A DNA stretch of 18,024 nt, from the NCBI GenBank assembly GCA_010030955.1, contig RHBP01000017.1, forward strand, positions 1 through 18,024, written 5' to 3'. Within the stretch, counting starts at the first letter, position 1. The number at the start of each line of letters is the position of its first letter. The position numbers and the translations under genes are program-made. The notes beneath the pieces are model-generated. The model was not told where the DNA came from, made no database searches, and worked only from the letters and a program-made list of their open reading frames with translations. Shown here in pieces: positions 1 to 5,959 of this stretch. The DNA comes from Synechococcaceae bacterium WBB_10_009. GTDB taxonomy: Bacteria > Cyanobacteriota > Cyanobacteriia > PCC-6307 > Cyanobiaceae.

Positions 1-1
1 G

Positions 2-955
2 TTGGTGATCGGTGCAACGGGCACGCTGGGGCGGCAGATCGCCCGGCAGGCCCTCGATGCCGGTCATCAAGTCCGCTGCATGGTGCGCTCCCCCCGCAAG
101 GCCTCGTTCCTGCAGGAGTGGGGCTGCGAGCTCACCCGCGGTGATCTGCTCGAGCCCGACAGCCTCGATTACGCCCTGGAGGGCCAGGAGGCGGTGATCG
201 ACGCCGCCACCGCCCGGGCCACCGACGCCGGCAGCAGTTACGACACCGACTGGACGGGCAAGCTCAACCTGCTCAATGCCTGTGAGCGGGCCGGGGTCAA
301 GCGCTATGTGTTTGTGTCGCTGCTCGACGCCGAGAAGCACCGCGACGTGCCCCTGATGGAGATCAAGCACTGCACCGAGCAGGCCTTGATCCACTCCGAT
401 TTCGATTACACGATCCTGCGCTGCGTGGCGTTCATGCAGGGGCTGATCAGCCAGATCGCCATCCCCGTGCTCGAGAGCCAAACGGTGTGGGTGAGCGGCA
501 CCCCCACCCCGATCGCCTACATGAACACCCAGGATGTGGCCCGCTTTGCGGTGGCCGCCCTGGGGCGCGCCGAAACCGTGCGCCAGGCTTTCCCGGTGGT
601 GGGTCCTCGGGCCTGGAACACCGGTGAGATCACCCAGCTGTGTGAGAAGTTCACCGGCAAGAGCGCCCGCGTGTTCCGGGTGCAGCCGGTGCTGCTGCGG
701 CTGATGCAGGCGGTGTCGTCGTTCTTTGAGCCTGCGGTGAATGTGGCGGAGCGCCTGGCCTTCGACAAGGTGGTGGGCGGCGGCGTCACCCTCAATGCTC
801 CGATGGAGGCCAGCTACGCCGCCTTCGGCCTCGATCCGGCGGACACCACCGGTTTGGAGGCCTACCTGCGCGAGTACTACGACACGATCCTCAAGCGCCT
901 GCGGGAGATGGAGGCCGACCTCGACAAGGACGCCAAGAAGAAGCTGCCGTTCTGA
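2..955 (+). CDS. ycf39: Ycf39-type NAD(P)-binding photosystem II assembly factor (5' partial)
   Basis: Atypical short-chain dehydrogenase/NmrA-like protein. The family member Ycf39 acts at the thylakoid with high-light-inducible proteins in early photosystem II assembly, helping chlorophyll delivery to new D1. Seen here: the Rossmann motif GATGTLG at the very start, followed by RQIARQALDAGHQVRCMVR, a strong match to the Ycf39 N-terminus, and the downstream YVFVSLLDAEKH segment. There is no classical YxxxK pair, as expected for this branch. About 317 residues are present. The family starts a few residues earlier (M-x-V-L-V/I-G), so the first TTG is read as an internal Leu codon and roughly three codons lie left of the window. 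The stop is TGA at 953-955. The next gene has its own promoter beginning 18 nt downstream, so the two need not be co-transcribed. Confidence 0.88.
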   Translation: MVIGATGTLGRQIARQALDAGHQVRCMVRSPRKASFLQEWGCELTRGDLLEPDSLDYALEGQEAVIDAATARATDAGSSYDTDWTGKLNLLNACERAGVKRYVFVSLLDAEKHRDVPLMEIKHCTEQALIHSDFDYTILRCVAFMQGLISQIAIPVLESQTVWVSGTPTPIAYMNTQDVARFAVAALGRAETVRQAFPVVGPRAWNTGEITQLCEKFTGKSARVFRVQPVLLRLMQAVSSFFEPAVNVAERLAFDKVVGGGVTLNAPMEASYAAFGLDPADTTGLEAYLREYYDTILKRLREMEADLDKDAKKKLPF

Positions 956-972
956 GCGCCGCCCCACCGCCC

Positions 973-1001
973 TTGGCACGCCGGTAGTGGGCTTGTACTA
1001 T
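973..1001 (+). promoter_or_regulatory. Sigma70-type promoter for the 71-aa gene
   Basis: TTGGCA at 973-978 and TACTAT at 996-1001 are separated by exactly 17 nt. They match the -35 consensus at 5 of 6 and the -10 consensus at 4 of 6 positions. Transcription would start near 1008, about 25 nt before the ATG at 1033. This is the clearest promoter by eye in the window. Prediction only. Confidence 0.5.
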
Positions 1002-1032
1002 TGCCTGAGTTTCGGTTGCCCGGTGCCCCGCG

Positions 1033-1248
1033 ATGGCCATCGCCCAGATCAAAAACCTGCAGCGCCGGTTGGGGGTGTTGGAGCAGGAGGCGGTGGCGGA
1101 GGTGAGCCGGGCCTGCGGCCATGAGCTGTGGCAGAGCTTGGGATTCGACGCACTCGACAGCGTGGAGGATGCCGACCGCCGGGCCCGCGCCAACTACTAC
1201 TACGGGCAGCTGCAGGTGGTGCGCGAGCTCAAGGATGCGCTGGGCTGA
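1033..1248 (+). CDS. Conserved small hypothetical protein (71 aa)
   Basis: Not recognised. The 71-residue product is soluble, charged and probably all-helical, with an N-terminal heptad-like stretch (IKNLQRRLGVLEQEAVAEV) that could form a short coiled coil, and an aromatic run NYYYGQLQ near the C-terminus. There is no signal peptide, membrane segment or Cys pair. The ATG at 1033 sits about 25 nt after a good predicted promoter, which supports a real gene. It converges on rluE with a 12-nt gap. Coding status is likely from the promoter, start and lack of competing frames. Function is unknown. Confidence 0.65.
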   Translation: MAIAQIKNLQRRLGVLEQEAVAEVSRACGHELWQSLGFDALDSVEDADRRARANYYYGQLQVVRELKDALG

Positions 1249-1258
1249 GGCCAAGCCC
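1242..1258. terminator. Small inverted repeat at the convergent 71-aa gene / rluE junction
   Basis: GGGCT (1242-1246) pairs with AGCCC (1254-1258) around a 7-nt loop that includes part of the plus-strand stop codon. There is no T tract. It could act as a weak bidirectional terminator, as cyanobacterial terminators often lack a U tract, but a 5-bp stem is marginal. Confidence 0.25.
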
Positions 1259-1260
1259 CC

Positions 1261-1929
1261 CTACCCGCCGCCGCCGGCCCGGCCCGATTTCCCACCGCCG
1301 GCGCGGCCGCCGCGCCCCTCAAGCAGCCGCTCCAGCCGTTGCTGTTCGGAGGCGTTCACCTCCCGCCACTGCCCGGGCGCCAGGCCCTCGAGGCTGAGGC
1401 AGGGGCCCCCGTCCATCAGATCGATGGCCACCCGCAGCAGCCGCAGGGTGGGCAGGCCCACGGCGGCCGTCATGCGGCGCACCTGGCGGTTGCGCCCCTC
1501 GCGCAGCTCCAGCTCCAGCCAGCTGGTGGGAATGCTGGCCCGCTGGCGGATGGGGGGATCCCGCGGCGGTAGGCCCGGATCCTCCAGCGCCCGGGCCTTG
1601 GCCGGCAGGGTGCGCTGGCCCTGGATCAGCACCCCCTCCCGCAGGCGTTGCAGGGCTCCATCGCCGCAGAGGCCCTCCACCTGCGCCCAGTACCGGCGCC
1701 AGTGGCCCCAGCGGGGGTCGGTGAGCCGTTGCTGCAGGCGGCCGTTGGCGGTGAGCAGCAGCAAGCCTTCGCTGTCGGCATCGAGCCGTCCGGCGGCGTA
1801 CACCCCGGGGCTGTCGATGTGGTCAGCCAGGCAGCCCCAGGCCGAGCCCGGTTCCGGTGTGAACTGGCTCAGCACCCCGTAGGGCTTGTGGAACAGCAGG
1901 GTGGTCAGGAGGCCTGGCGCGCGCGCCAC
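1261..1929 (-). CDS. rluE: 23S rRNA pseudouridine synthase, RluE type
   Basis: RsuA/RluB/E/F-family pseudouridine synthase. The best match by eye is RluE, which isomerises U2457 of 23S rRNA in E. coli. Seen: LLFHKPYGVLSQFTPE at the start, the catalytic motif GRLDADSEGLLLL with Asp at about residue 50, then RDPPIRQRASIPTSWL and LREGRNRQVRRMTAAVGLPTLRL, all diagnostic of this subfamily. As in RluE, there is no N-terminal S4 domain. The product is about 222 residues with the GTG start at 1929, chosen because no ATG lies close to the conserved N-terminus and a GGGGTGG stretch lies upstream. A longer ATG frame (from 2085) would add non-conserved sequence. The C-terminus carries an unusual Gly/Arg-rich tail after LLEGR. 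A small ORF overlaps the start. Confidence 0.88.
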   Translation of the reverse strand: MARAPGLLTTLLFHKPYGVLSQFTPEPGSAWGCLADHIDSPGVYAAGRLDADSEGLLLLTANGRLQQRLTDPRWGHWRRYWAQVEGLCGDGALQRLREGVLIQGQRTLPAKARALEDPGLPPRDPPIRQRASIPTSWLELELREGRNRQVRRMTAAVGLPTLRLLRVAIDLMDGGPCLSLEGLAPGQWREVNASEQQRLERLLEGRGGRAGGGKSGRAGGGG

Positions 1930-1994
1930 AGGTTCACCACCCCGATCGAAATCAGCAGCAGGCCGAGATCCATGGTCACGGGGGGCAGGATCAT
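1905..1994 (-). CDS. Possible tiny membrane protein (22-29 aa)
   Basis: A short frame encodes MDLGLLLISIGVVNLWRARQ plus two residues from the ATG at 1973, or seven more residues from the ATG at 1994. It is a single hydrophobic helix ending in a basic W-R-A-R segment, the shape of many cyanobacterial mini membrane proteins. Its TGA (1905-1907) overlaps the start region of rluE on the same strand, which would allow translational coupling. It matches no photosystem or cytochrome b6f small subunit that I recognise. It could be chance or an rluE leader. Confidence 0.3.
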   Translation of the reverse strand: MILPPVTMDLGLLLISIGVVNLWRARQAS

Positions 1995-2096
1995 CGGCGT
2001 GACGGGCTGGGGCACCGGATAGGGCCGTGACCCTAGCGGTTGGAGGGCGACACCTAAGCTGAACGCAGCTCTGTTTGTGTTCCACGGCCCCACCGC

Positions 2097-2366
2097 ATGA
2101 TTGAGACCTCCGGCGTGATCGAGAAGGAACAGGGCAACGGGTTTTACCTGGTCACCCTCGAGCAGCCCGCAGGCCACCAATGCCTGTGCCGTGCCGCCGG
2201 CAAGCTCACCAAGTTCCGCATCAAACTGCTGGCCGGAGACAAGGTGCTGGTGGAGATCAGCCCCTACGACCTCAGCCGCGGCCGCATCACCTATCGGGAA
2301 CGCAACGCCGCCGCCGGTGGGCCGCGCCCCGGCGGCAATCGCCCCGGCGGCCCCCGCCGCCGCTGA
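2097..2366 (+). CDS. infA: Translation initiation factor IF-1
   Basis: Single S1/OB-fold protein that binds the 30S A site during initiation and assists IF-2 and IF-3. Seen: the protein opens MIETSGVIEKEQGNGFYLVT, followed by CRAAGKLTKFRIKLLAGDKVLVEISPYDLSRGRITYRERN; the GDKVLVEISPYDLSRGRITYR block is the IF-1 signature. The core ends near residue 71. The remaining ~18 residues form a Gly/Pro/Arg-rich tail (GGPRPGGNRPGGPRRR), longer than the usual ~72-aa IF-1. The ATG at 2097 is well placed. The gene stands alone between divergent rluE and convergent trxB rather than in a ribosomal-protein operon, which I recall as a picocyanobacterial arrangement. Confidence 0.95.
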   Translation: MIETSGVIEKEQGNGFYLVTLEQPAGHQCLCRAAGKLTKFRIKLLAGDKVLVEISPYDLSRGRITYRERNAAAGGPRPGGNRPGGPRRR

Positions 2367-2374
2367 GCCTCAGC
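2362..2374. terminator. Stop-codon palindrome at the convergent infA / trxB junction
   Basis: GCTGAG-C-CTCAGC is a perfect 6-bp inverted repeat that contains the infA stop (TGA, 2364-2366) and the minus-strand stop (TCA, 2370-2372). As RNA it would fold as GCTGA/TCAGC with a 3-nt loop on either strand. The two genes are only 3 nt apart, so any terminator must lie here or inside the coding ends. Confidence 0.3.
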
Positions 2375-2681
2375 CCACCGGGCTGGCCAGCAACTGCTCG
2401 ATGGCGGCGCGGAACTCGCTGCGCTGCTTCACGCCCCGGAACTGCTGCTGCAGCTCCTTGCGGAAAAACAGCTGCACGGTGGGGGTGCCGGTGACACCGG
2501 CCTGCTGGGCGATGTCGGGTTCGGCATCGATGTCGATCTCCACCCCCTGGGCCCGGCCCCCTAGCTCCTCCAGCACCCGCTTGAGCTGCGGCTTGAGCAC
2601 GTGGCAGGGGCCGCAGGTGGGGGAGGTGTACACCACCAGCAGGGGCTTGTCGCTGTCGTGGCAAAACTGCCCTTCTGCCAA
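2370..2681 (-). CDS. Thioredoxin domain of NTRC-type thioredoxin reductase (detached by a frame break)
   Basis: About 95 residues of thioredoxin fold: LLVVYTSPTCGPCHVLKP carries the redox-active CGPC, and GVTGTPTVQLFF carries the cis-Pro loop. It lies directly after, and in another frame from, the reductase gene (2561-3757). In the NTRC family the same domain is fused to the reductase C-terminus and passes electrons from NADPH to targets such as 2-Cys peroxiredoxin. In this sequence it could only be made separately from a TTG at 2681, which has no obvious ribosome binding site, or by frameshifting. The simplest view is that this is the 3' part of one trxB/NTRC gene covering 2370-3757. Domain assignment is secure; independent expression is doubtful. 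Confidence 0.8.
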   Translation of the reverse strand: MAEGQFCHDSDKPLLVVYTSPTCGPCHVLKPQLKRVLEELGGRAQGVEIDIDAEPDIAQQAGVTGTPTVQLFFRKELQQQFRGVKQRSEFRAAIEQLLASPVG

Positions 2682-3757
2682 AGGGCTTGGGGGTCGAAGT
2701 TGGTCTCATCGCTCACGGCGGTGCGCTGCACCTCGCCCACGGTGGCGGGATCCACCGGGTCCTGGCTCACGGTGACGGCCAGGCCGTGGTGGGTGAGCCA
2801 CCGCTCCGCCGCCAGGGCCGCCTGGCAGCCGCTGCCGGCGGCGGTGATGCCCTGCCGCCATTCGGCATCGGCCACGTCACCGGCGGCGTAGACCCCTTCG
2901 ATGCTCGTGTCCGGCCGCCCGGGCTCGGTGATCACATAGCCCTTGGCATCCACCCGCAGCTGATCGCGCACCAGACGGGTGTTGGGGGTGTGCCCGATCG
3001 CATAGAACAGGCCGCGCACCGGCAGCTGCTCGCTGGCGCCACCGTCGGGGTCCCCGTTGGGGTCCACCAATTCGATGGCCTCCAGCCAGTCGCCGCCACT
3101 GCAGTCGCGCACCTGGCGGTTCCAGTGCACCTGGATGGCAGGGTTGGCCAGCACCCGGTCGGCCATGGCTTTGCTGGCCCGAAGCCGATCGGAGCGCACG
3201 ATCAGGTGCACGCGGCTGCCGTATTTGGTGAGGTACACGGCCTCTTCGCAGGCGGAATCACCGCCACCCACCACCGCCAGCTCCTCCTGGCGGAACTGGG
3301 GGGTGGCGCCATCGCAGATGGCGCAGGCGCTGATGCCCGCATTCCAGAAGCGCGCTTCGCTGGGGAGCCCCAGGCGGTTGGCGCTGGCGCCGGTGGCCAG
3401 GATCACGGCTTGGGCTTGGATGGTTTGGCCATCGGCTTCAATCCGGAACGGCCGCTGCGACAGGTCGATGCGCTCAGCGTCGGCCTCCACCAGGCGGGTG
3501 CCCCAACGCACCGCCTGGGCCTTGAGCCGGTCCATCAGCTCCGGGCCGAGGATGCCATCGGGGAAGCCGGGGAAGTTTTCCACATGGGTGGTGGTCATCA
3601 GCTGACCACCGGGGATGCCGCCGTCCTGGAAGCCCGTGATCACCACGGGGCGCAGGTTGGCCCGGGCGGCGTAGATGGCGGCGGTGTAGCCGGCGGGGCC
3701 GGAGCCCACGATCACCAGGTTTTCCAGCCCGAGGCTGTCGGCACCGACCCGGTCCAT
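2561..3757 (-). CDS. trxB: NADPH-thioredoxin reductase (NTRC type), frame broken before its thioredoxin domain
   Basis: FAD- and NADPH-binding thioredoxin reductase. Seen: FAD motif VGSGPAG (about residues 17-23), redox motif CAIC (145-148), NADPH motif GGGDSA (164-169) and FAD motif YAAGDV (290-295). The reductase domain ends near residue 330. A linker then leads to NFDPQALWQKG (residue ~363, nt ~2669), after which this frame becomes a Pro/Ser/Cys-rich nonsense tail while the thioredoxin domain continues in another frame. Compared with the family linker as I recall it (KGQFALRKLYH), about 16 nt appear to be missing. Start: ATG at 3757, though the conserved fold begins at LENLVIVG, so a later start is possible. 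A hairpin ends 2 nt upstream of the ATG. The full gene is 2370-3757. Confidence 0.87.
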   Translation of the reverse strand: MDRVGADSLGLENLVIVGSGPAGYTAAIYAARANLRPVVITGFQDGGIPGGQLMTTTHVENFPGFPDGILGPELMDRLKAQAVRWGTRLVEADAERIDLSQRPFRIEADGQTIQAQAVILATGASANRLGLPSEARFWNAGISACAICDGATPQFRQEELAVVGGGDSACEEAVYLTKYGSRVHLIVRSDRLRASKAMADRVLANPAIQVHWNRQVRDCSGGDWLEAIELVDPNGDPDGGASEQLPVRGLFYAIGHTPNTRLVRDQLRVDAKGYVITEPGRPDTSIEGVYAAGDVADAEWRQGITAAGSGCQAALAAERWLTHHGLAVTVSQDPVDPATVGEVQRTAVSDETNFDPQALWQKGSFATTATSPCWWCTPPPPAAPATCSSRSSSGCWRS

Positions 3758-3759
3758 GG

Positions 3760-3784
3760 CTTAAGCGGAGCGACTTCGCTTAAG
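3760..3784 (-). promoter_or_regulatory. AT-containing hairpin abutting the trxB start codon
   Basis: CTTAAGCG (3760-3767) and CGCTTAAG (3777-3784) form a perfect 8-bp inverted repeat with a 9-nt loop. The stem ends 2 nt upstream of the trxB ATG and lies 60 nt beyond the stop of the 82-aa gene. It could be a leader structure affecting trxB translation, an operator, or a terminator for the upstream gene. No T tract follows and no clear Shine-Dalgarno is visible. Confidence 0.4.
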
Positions 3785-3844
3785 AGCTTAGGGGCTGACG
3801 GTTCGGGCCGGCGACCCGCGGGGGGCTGGGTTGAAAGAATTGCT

Positions 3845-4093
3845 TTAGATTTCAAGCAGCCCGTCGGGCTCGTTTTCGTTGCTGGTGCTGCGCGGCAGCT
3901 GGCTGAAATCCGGCACCATTAGCACCTGCTCGGCCATCAGTTCGGGGTGCTGGTCGATGCACAGGATCCATTCCCGAAACTCCTCTGTGAGCGCGTAGCT
4001 GTCTTCGTAACGCTCGCGATCATCCAGGCTGGCAATTCGTGCCGCTGCCCAATTGATGGCAACGGTGATTCTGCGCTGGATTGAACCGTTCAT
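3845..4093 (-). CDS. Conserved small hypothetical protein (82 aa)
   Basis: Not recognised. The 82-residue product is acidic and helical: MNGSIQRRITVAINWAAARI, then a segment rich in Asp/Glu/Tyr (LDDRERYEDSYALTEEFREW), then ILCIDQHPELMAEQVLMVPD and a polar C-terminus ending in EI. There is no signal peptide and no catalytic motif. The ATG at 4093 was chosen because upstream sequence in the same frame is low-complexity Arg/Pro/Ala text antisense to the helicase region. It lies downstream of the helicase gene on the same strand (113-nt gap), with a hairpin and a paired octamer between them. Coding is likely, function unknown. Confidence 0.65.
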   Translation of the reverse strand: MNGSIQRRITVAINWAAARIASLDDRERYEDSYALTEEFREWILCIDQHPELMAEQVLMVPDFSQLPRSTSNENEPDGLLEI

Positions 4094-4137
4094 GGGTCCT
4101 CTGACGGTGCGACGCGTCAACGCCTTGGGGCCACGTT

Positions 4138-4156
4138 GGTCGCCCTGAGGGCGATC
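4138..4156 (-). terminator. GC-rich hairpin downstream of the helicase gene
   Basis: TCGCCC (4140-4145) pairs with GGGCGA (4149-4154) across a TGA loop, extended by a G-T and a G-C pair. It lies about 50 nt past the helicase stop and 45 nt before the 82-aa gene. The stem is strong but there is no U tract. It may be a terminator or a leader element. Confidence 0.35.
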
Positions 4157-4166
4157 CGGGGTGGCG

Positions 4167-4184
4167 ATTCGCACAAATTCGCAC
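4167..4184 (-). repeat. Paired octamer GTGCGAAT, 10-bp spacing
   Basis: On the minus strand GTGCGAAT occurs twice, at 4184-4177 and 4174-4167, one helical turn apart. It lies upstream of the 82-aa gene and just after the helicase stop. The same octamer recurs at 16212-16205, and a one-mismatch copy at 5717-5710, each upstream of a minus-strand gene. The spacing suggests a protein-binding site. Function is inferred. Confidence 0.35.
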
Positions 4185-4206
4185 TTTTTGCTGCGGCTGA
4201 ATGTAA

Positions 4207-5661
4207 TTACCGCTGCACAACGAAGTTCGGCAGCTGCGGGCCCCGCATGCGGATCACGGACCCCGCGCCATCCTCCATGGCCTGCAGCGGCCGTGAGGGG
4301 GCGCGCCCCGTTGCGCCCGCCGCCGGCTCCGGCTCCGGCCCCTTCGCACGCAGCACGTAGGGCTCGCTCAGCGACCAGGTGCGGGCGTAGTGCAGCAGCA
4401 GCGGATCCGCCGGCGCGAACACATAGGAGGGATGGCGGGGCACCGCCTCCTGGCGGGCCCGCTGGCCATCCATGCGCACGGCCCGCGTGATGGCTTGCAC
4501 GAAGCGGGTGCGGGTCACCACCGTGGTGAGGTAGGCCACCACCCGCAGCCGGGGCGCATCGAACCCTTCGGCGCACATGTCGATGCTCACCAGCCAGTCG
4601 GCCTGGCCGGCCTTGAAGGCTTGCATGTGCTCAGCGGCGGCACTGTCCTGGGAGTGCACCAGCAGCACCCGGTCGCCCTGCTCCTCCAGCAGCCCGCACA
4701 GGCGCCGGGCGTGGGCGATGTCGCGGGCCACCACCAGCCCACCGGCCTCCGGGTGCTGGCGGCGCACCACCTCCAACCGCTGCCGGGCATTGAGCAGCAG
4801 CCGCAGGGCGATGCTGCTGCTGTCCCCCAGGCGGATCGCCCGGCGCAGGTTGCGGGCCCGCCAGCTCTCGCGCTGCTCCTGGGAGAGGGGTGAGCGTTCG
4901 GTGTCGCCGGGTTGGTCCTGGCGGCCGTGGTCCACCCAGCCGTCCTGAAAGCGGAATTCCAGGGGGCGCACGTCGCCGGCGACGATCAGCTCCCGGGGTT
5001 CGATGCTGAGGTCGGGGGCGATCTGCTCCACCCAGGCCTCGCCATCGTGCACCTGGATGCGGCGGGCGGCGCAGAAGCCCAGGTTGTCGGCCCGGAACGG
5101 GGTGCCGGTGAGCCCCAGCCGCAGCCGTGCCCCGGCGGTGAGGCGGCTGAAGGCATGGCCCCAGGCGGTGGCCTCCGGTTCCTCGGGGTCGAGCCCCAGG
5201 TGGTGCACCTCATCGGCGATGGCGAGCCAGGGGTGCCCGGCGGAGGCCTGAAGCTGCGGCAGCAAGGCCTGCAGGTGCCGCCCCGCCGCCTGGTAGGTGA
5301 TCAGCAGCCCGTCCGCGTCGCCCCAGGGCTCCGAGCGGTCCTCCCCCGGCTGCCACTCCTCAAGCCGCAGCTGCAGCCCCGCGGCGGCCTGCCGCCACTG
5401 GCTGGCGATCGAGCTGCGGTGGCAGAACACCAGAAACCGCCGCAGTCGCCCCTGGCGCTGCAGGCGCTCAAACCCAAGCAGGGCGCCGAGGGTTTTGCCC
5501 GCTCCCGGGCCAGCGTTGATCAACACATCGTGGCCGCCGGGCCGCTGCAGCCGCCGCTGCAGCAGCTGGATCAGCTGGGTCTGCCAGTGGCGCGGCTGCA
5601 CGGAGGGCAACGGCCGCTGGGGCCGCCGGGGAACGTGCAGGTCGAACGACAGCGGGGCCAT
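4207..5661 (-). CDS. Superfamily II DNA/RNA helicase
   Basis: DEAD/DEAH-type ATP-dependent helicase of the UvrB/XPB-like group, 484 residues. Motifs in order: Walker A GPGAGKT (51-57), Walker B with helicase motif II DEVH (150-153), motif III-like LTGTPFR (184-190), motif IV region LLVHSQDS (333-340), motif V SIDMCAEGFDAPRLR (359-373) and motif VI QAITRAVR with its arginines (389-396). The C-terminal ~60 residues are low-complexity and non-conserved. There is no extra nuclease or zinc domain, so the substrate cannot be told; repair or RNA metabolism are both possible. Start: ATG at 5661. It is divergent from the 58-aa gene across a 118-nt spacer. I see no neighbouring methylase, nuclease or restriction gene, so a defence role is not supported. 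Confidence 0.87.
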   Translation of the reverse strand: MAPLSFDLHVPRRPQRPLPSVQPRHWQTQLIQLLQRRLQRPGGHDVLINAGPGAGKTLGALLGFERLQRQGRLRRFLVFCHRSSIASQWRQAAAGLQLRLEEWQPGEDRSEPWGDADGLLITYQAAGRHLQALLPQLQASAGHPWLAIADEVHHLGLDPEEPEATAWGHAFSRLTAGARLRLGLTGTPFRADNLGFCAARRIQVHDGEAWVEQIAPDLSIEPRELIVAGDVRPLEFRFQDGWVDHGRQDQPGDTERSPLSQEQRESWRARNLRRAIRLGDSSSIALRLLLNARQRLEVVRRQHPEAGGLVVARDIAHARRLCGLLEEQGDRVLLVHSQDSAAAEHMQAFKAGQADWLVSIDMCAEGFDAPRLRVVAYLTTVVTRTRFVQAITRAVRMDGQRARQEAVPRHPSYVFAPADPLLLHYARTWSLSEPYVLRAKGPEPEPAAGATGRAPSRPLQAMEDGAGSVIRMRGPQLPNFVVQR

Positions 5662-5779
5662 CCCGCCATTTTGTTGCCCAGGATGGAAAAAAGATGAGGA
5701 GAATTACCTATTCGCATTCCCGCTGGAGCCCCTACCTTCCGGCCATCACCCCGCTCCAGGGCCACCCCCTTGCCAGCCC

Positions 5780-5956
5780 ATGGATGAGCGTTCTGTCTTT
5801 GCCCTCACCCCCGATGAACTGCGGCAGCGCTTTGAGCGGGCCTTTGATCTCGAGTGTGATCTCGATCCGATGATCCTGCGGGCCCGGCTGCTGCGGCAGC
5901 GCGGCTCCAACCCCCAGGCCCACTGCCTAGAACAGGAGCTGTTGCCCCTGTTCTGA
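5780..5956 (+). CDS. Small hypothetical protein (58 aa)
   Basis: Not recognised. It begins MDERSVFALTPDELRQRFER and continues with FDLECDLDPMILRARLLRQ and a C-terminus rich in Leu/Glu, ending LLPLF. Predicted helical, acidic N-terminal half, no signal or membrane segment. The ATG at 5780 follows a spacer with no other open frame that looks coding. The stop is 3 nt before the SDR start at 5960, so the two genes are almost certainly one transcript. Coding is likely from the tight spacing and amino-acid make-up. Confidence 0.6.
   Translation: MDERSVFALTPDELRQRFERAFDLECDLDPMILRARLLRQRGSNPQAHCLEQELLPLF
5929..5954 (+). promoter_or_regulatory. Inverted repeat over the end of the 58-aa gene
   Basis: AGAACAGG (5929-5936) and CCTGTTCT (5947-5954) form a perfect 8-bp stem with a 10-nt loop, ending 5 nt before the SDR ATG. 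An AGGAG run (5934-5938) lies partly in the stem but is too far from the ATG to be its ribosome binding site. It might affect coupling between the two genes, or be chance within coding sequence. Confidence 0.25.
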
Positions 5957-5959
5957 TCG

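Noticed and set aside
2040..2096. infA promoter (TTGGAG and CTAAGC boxes) and an AGCTG/CAGCT mini-hairpin
   Set aside because: Spacing of the boxes is wrong and the stem is only 5 bp; not strong enough to annotate.
2687..3922. 411-residue plus-strand open frame
   Set aside because: Antisense to trxB with the same shadow composition.
5694..5873. Short plus-strand frame from ATG at 5694, overlapping the 58-aa gene
   Set aside because: Runs out of frame across the 58-aa gene with a Ser/Pro-rich product; no support beyond an open frame.
4207..5956. Helicase plus small gene as a defence system
   Set aside because: No nuclease, methylase, NTPase partner or mobile element nearby; the neighbours are housekeeping genes.
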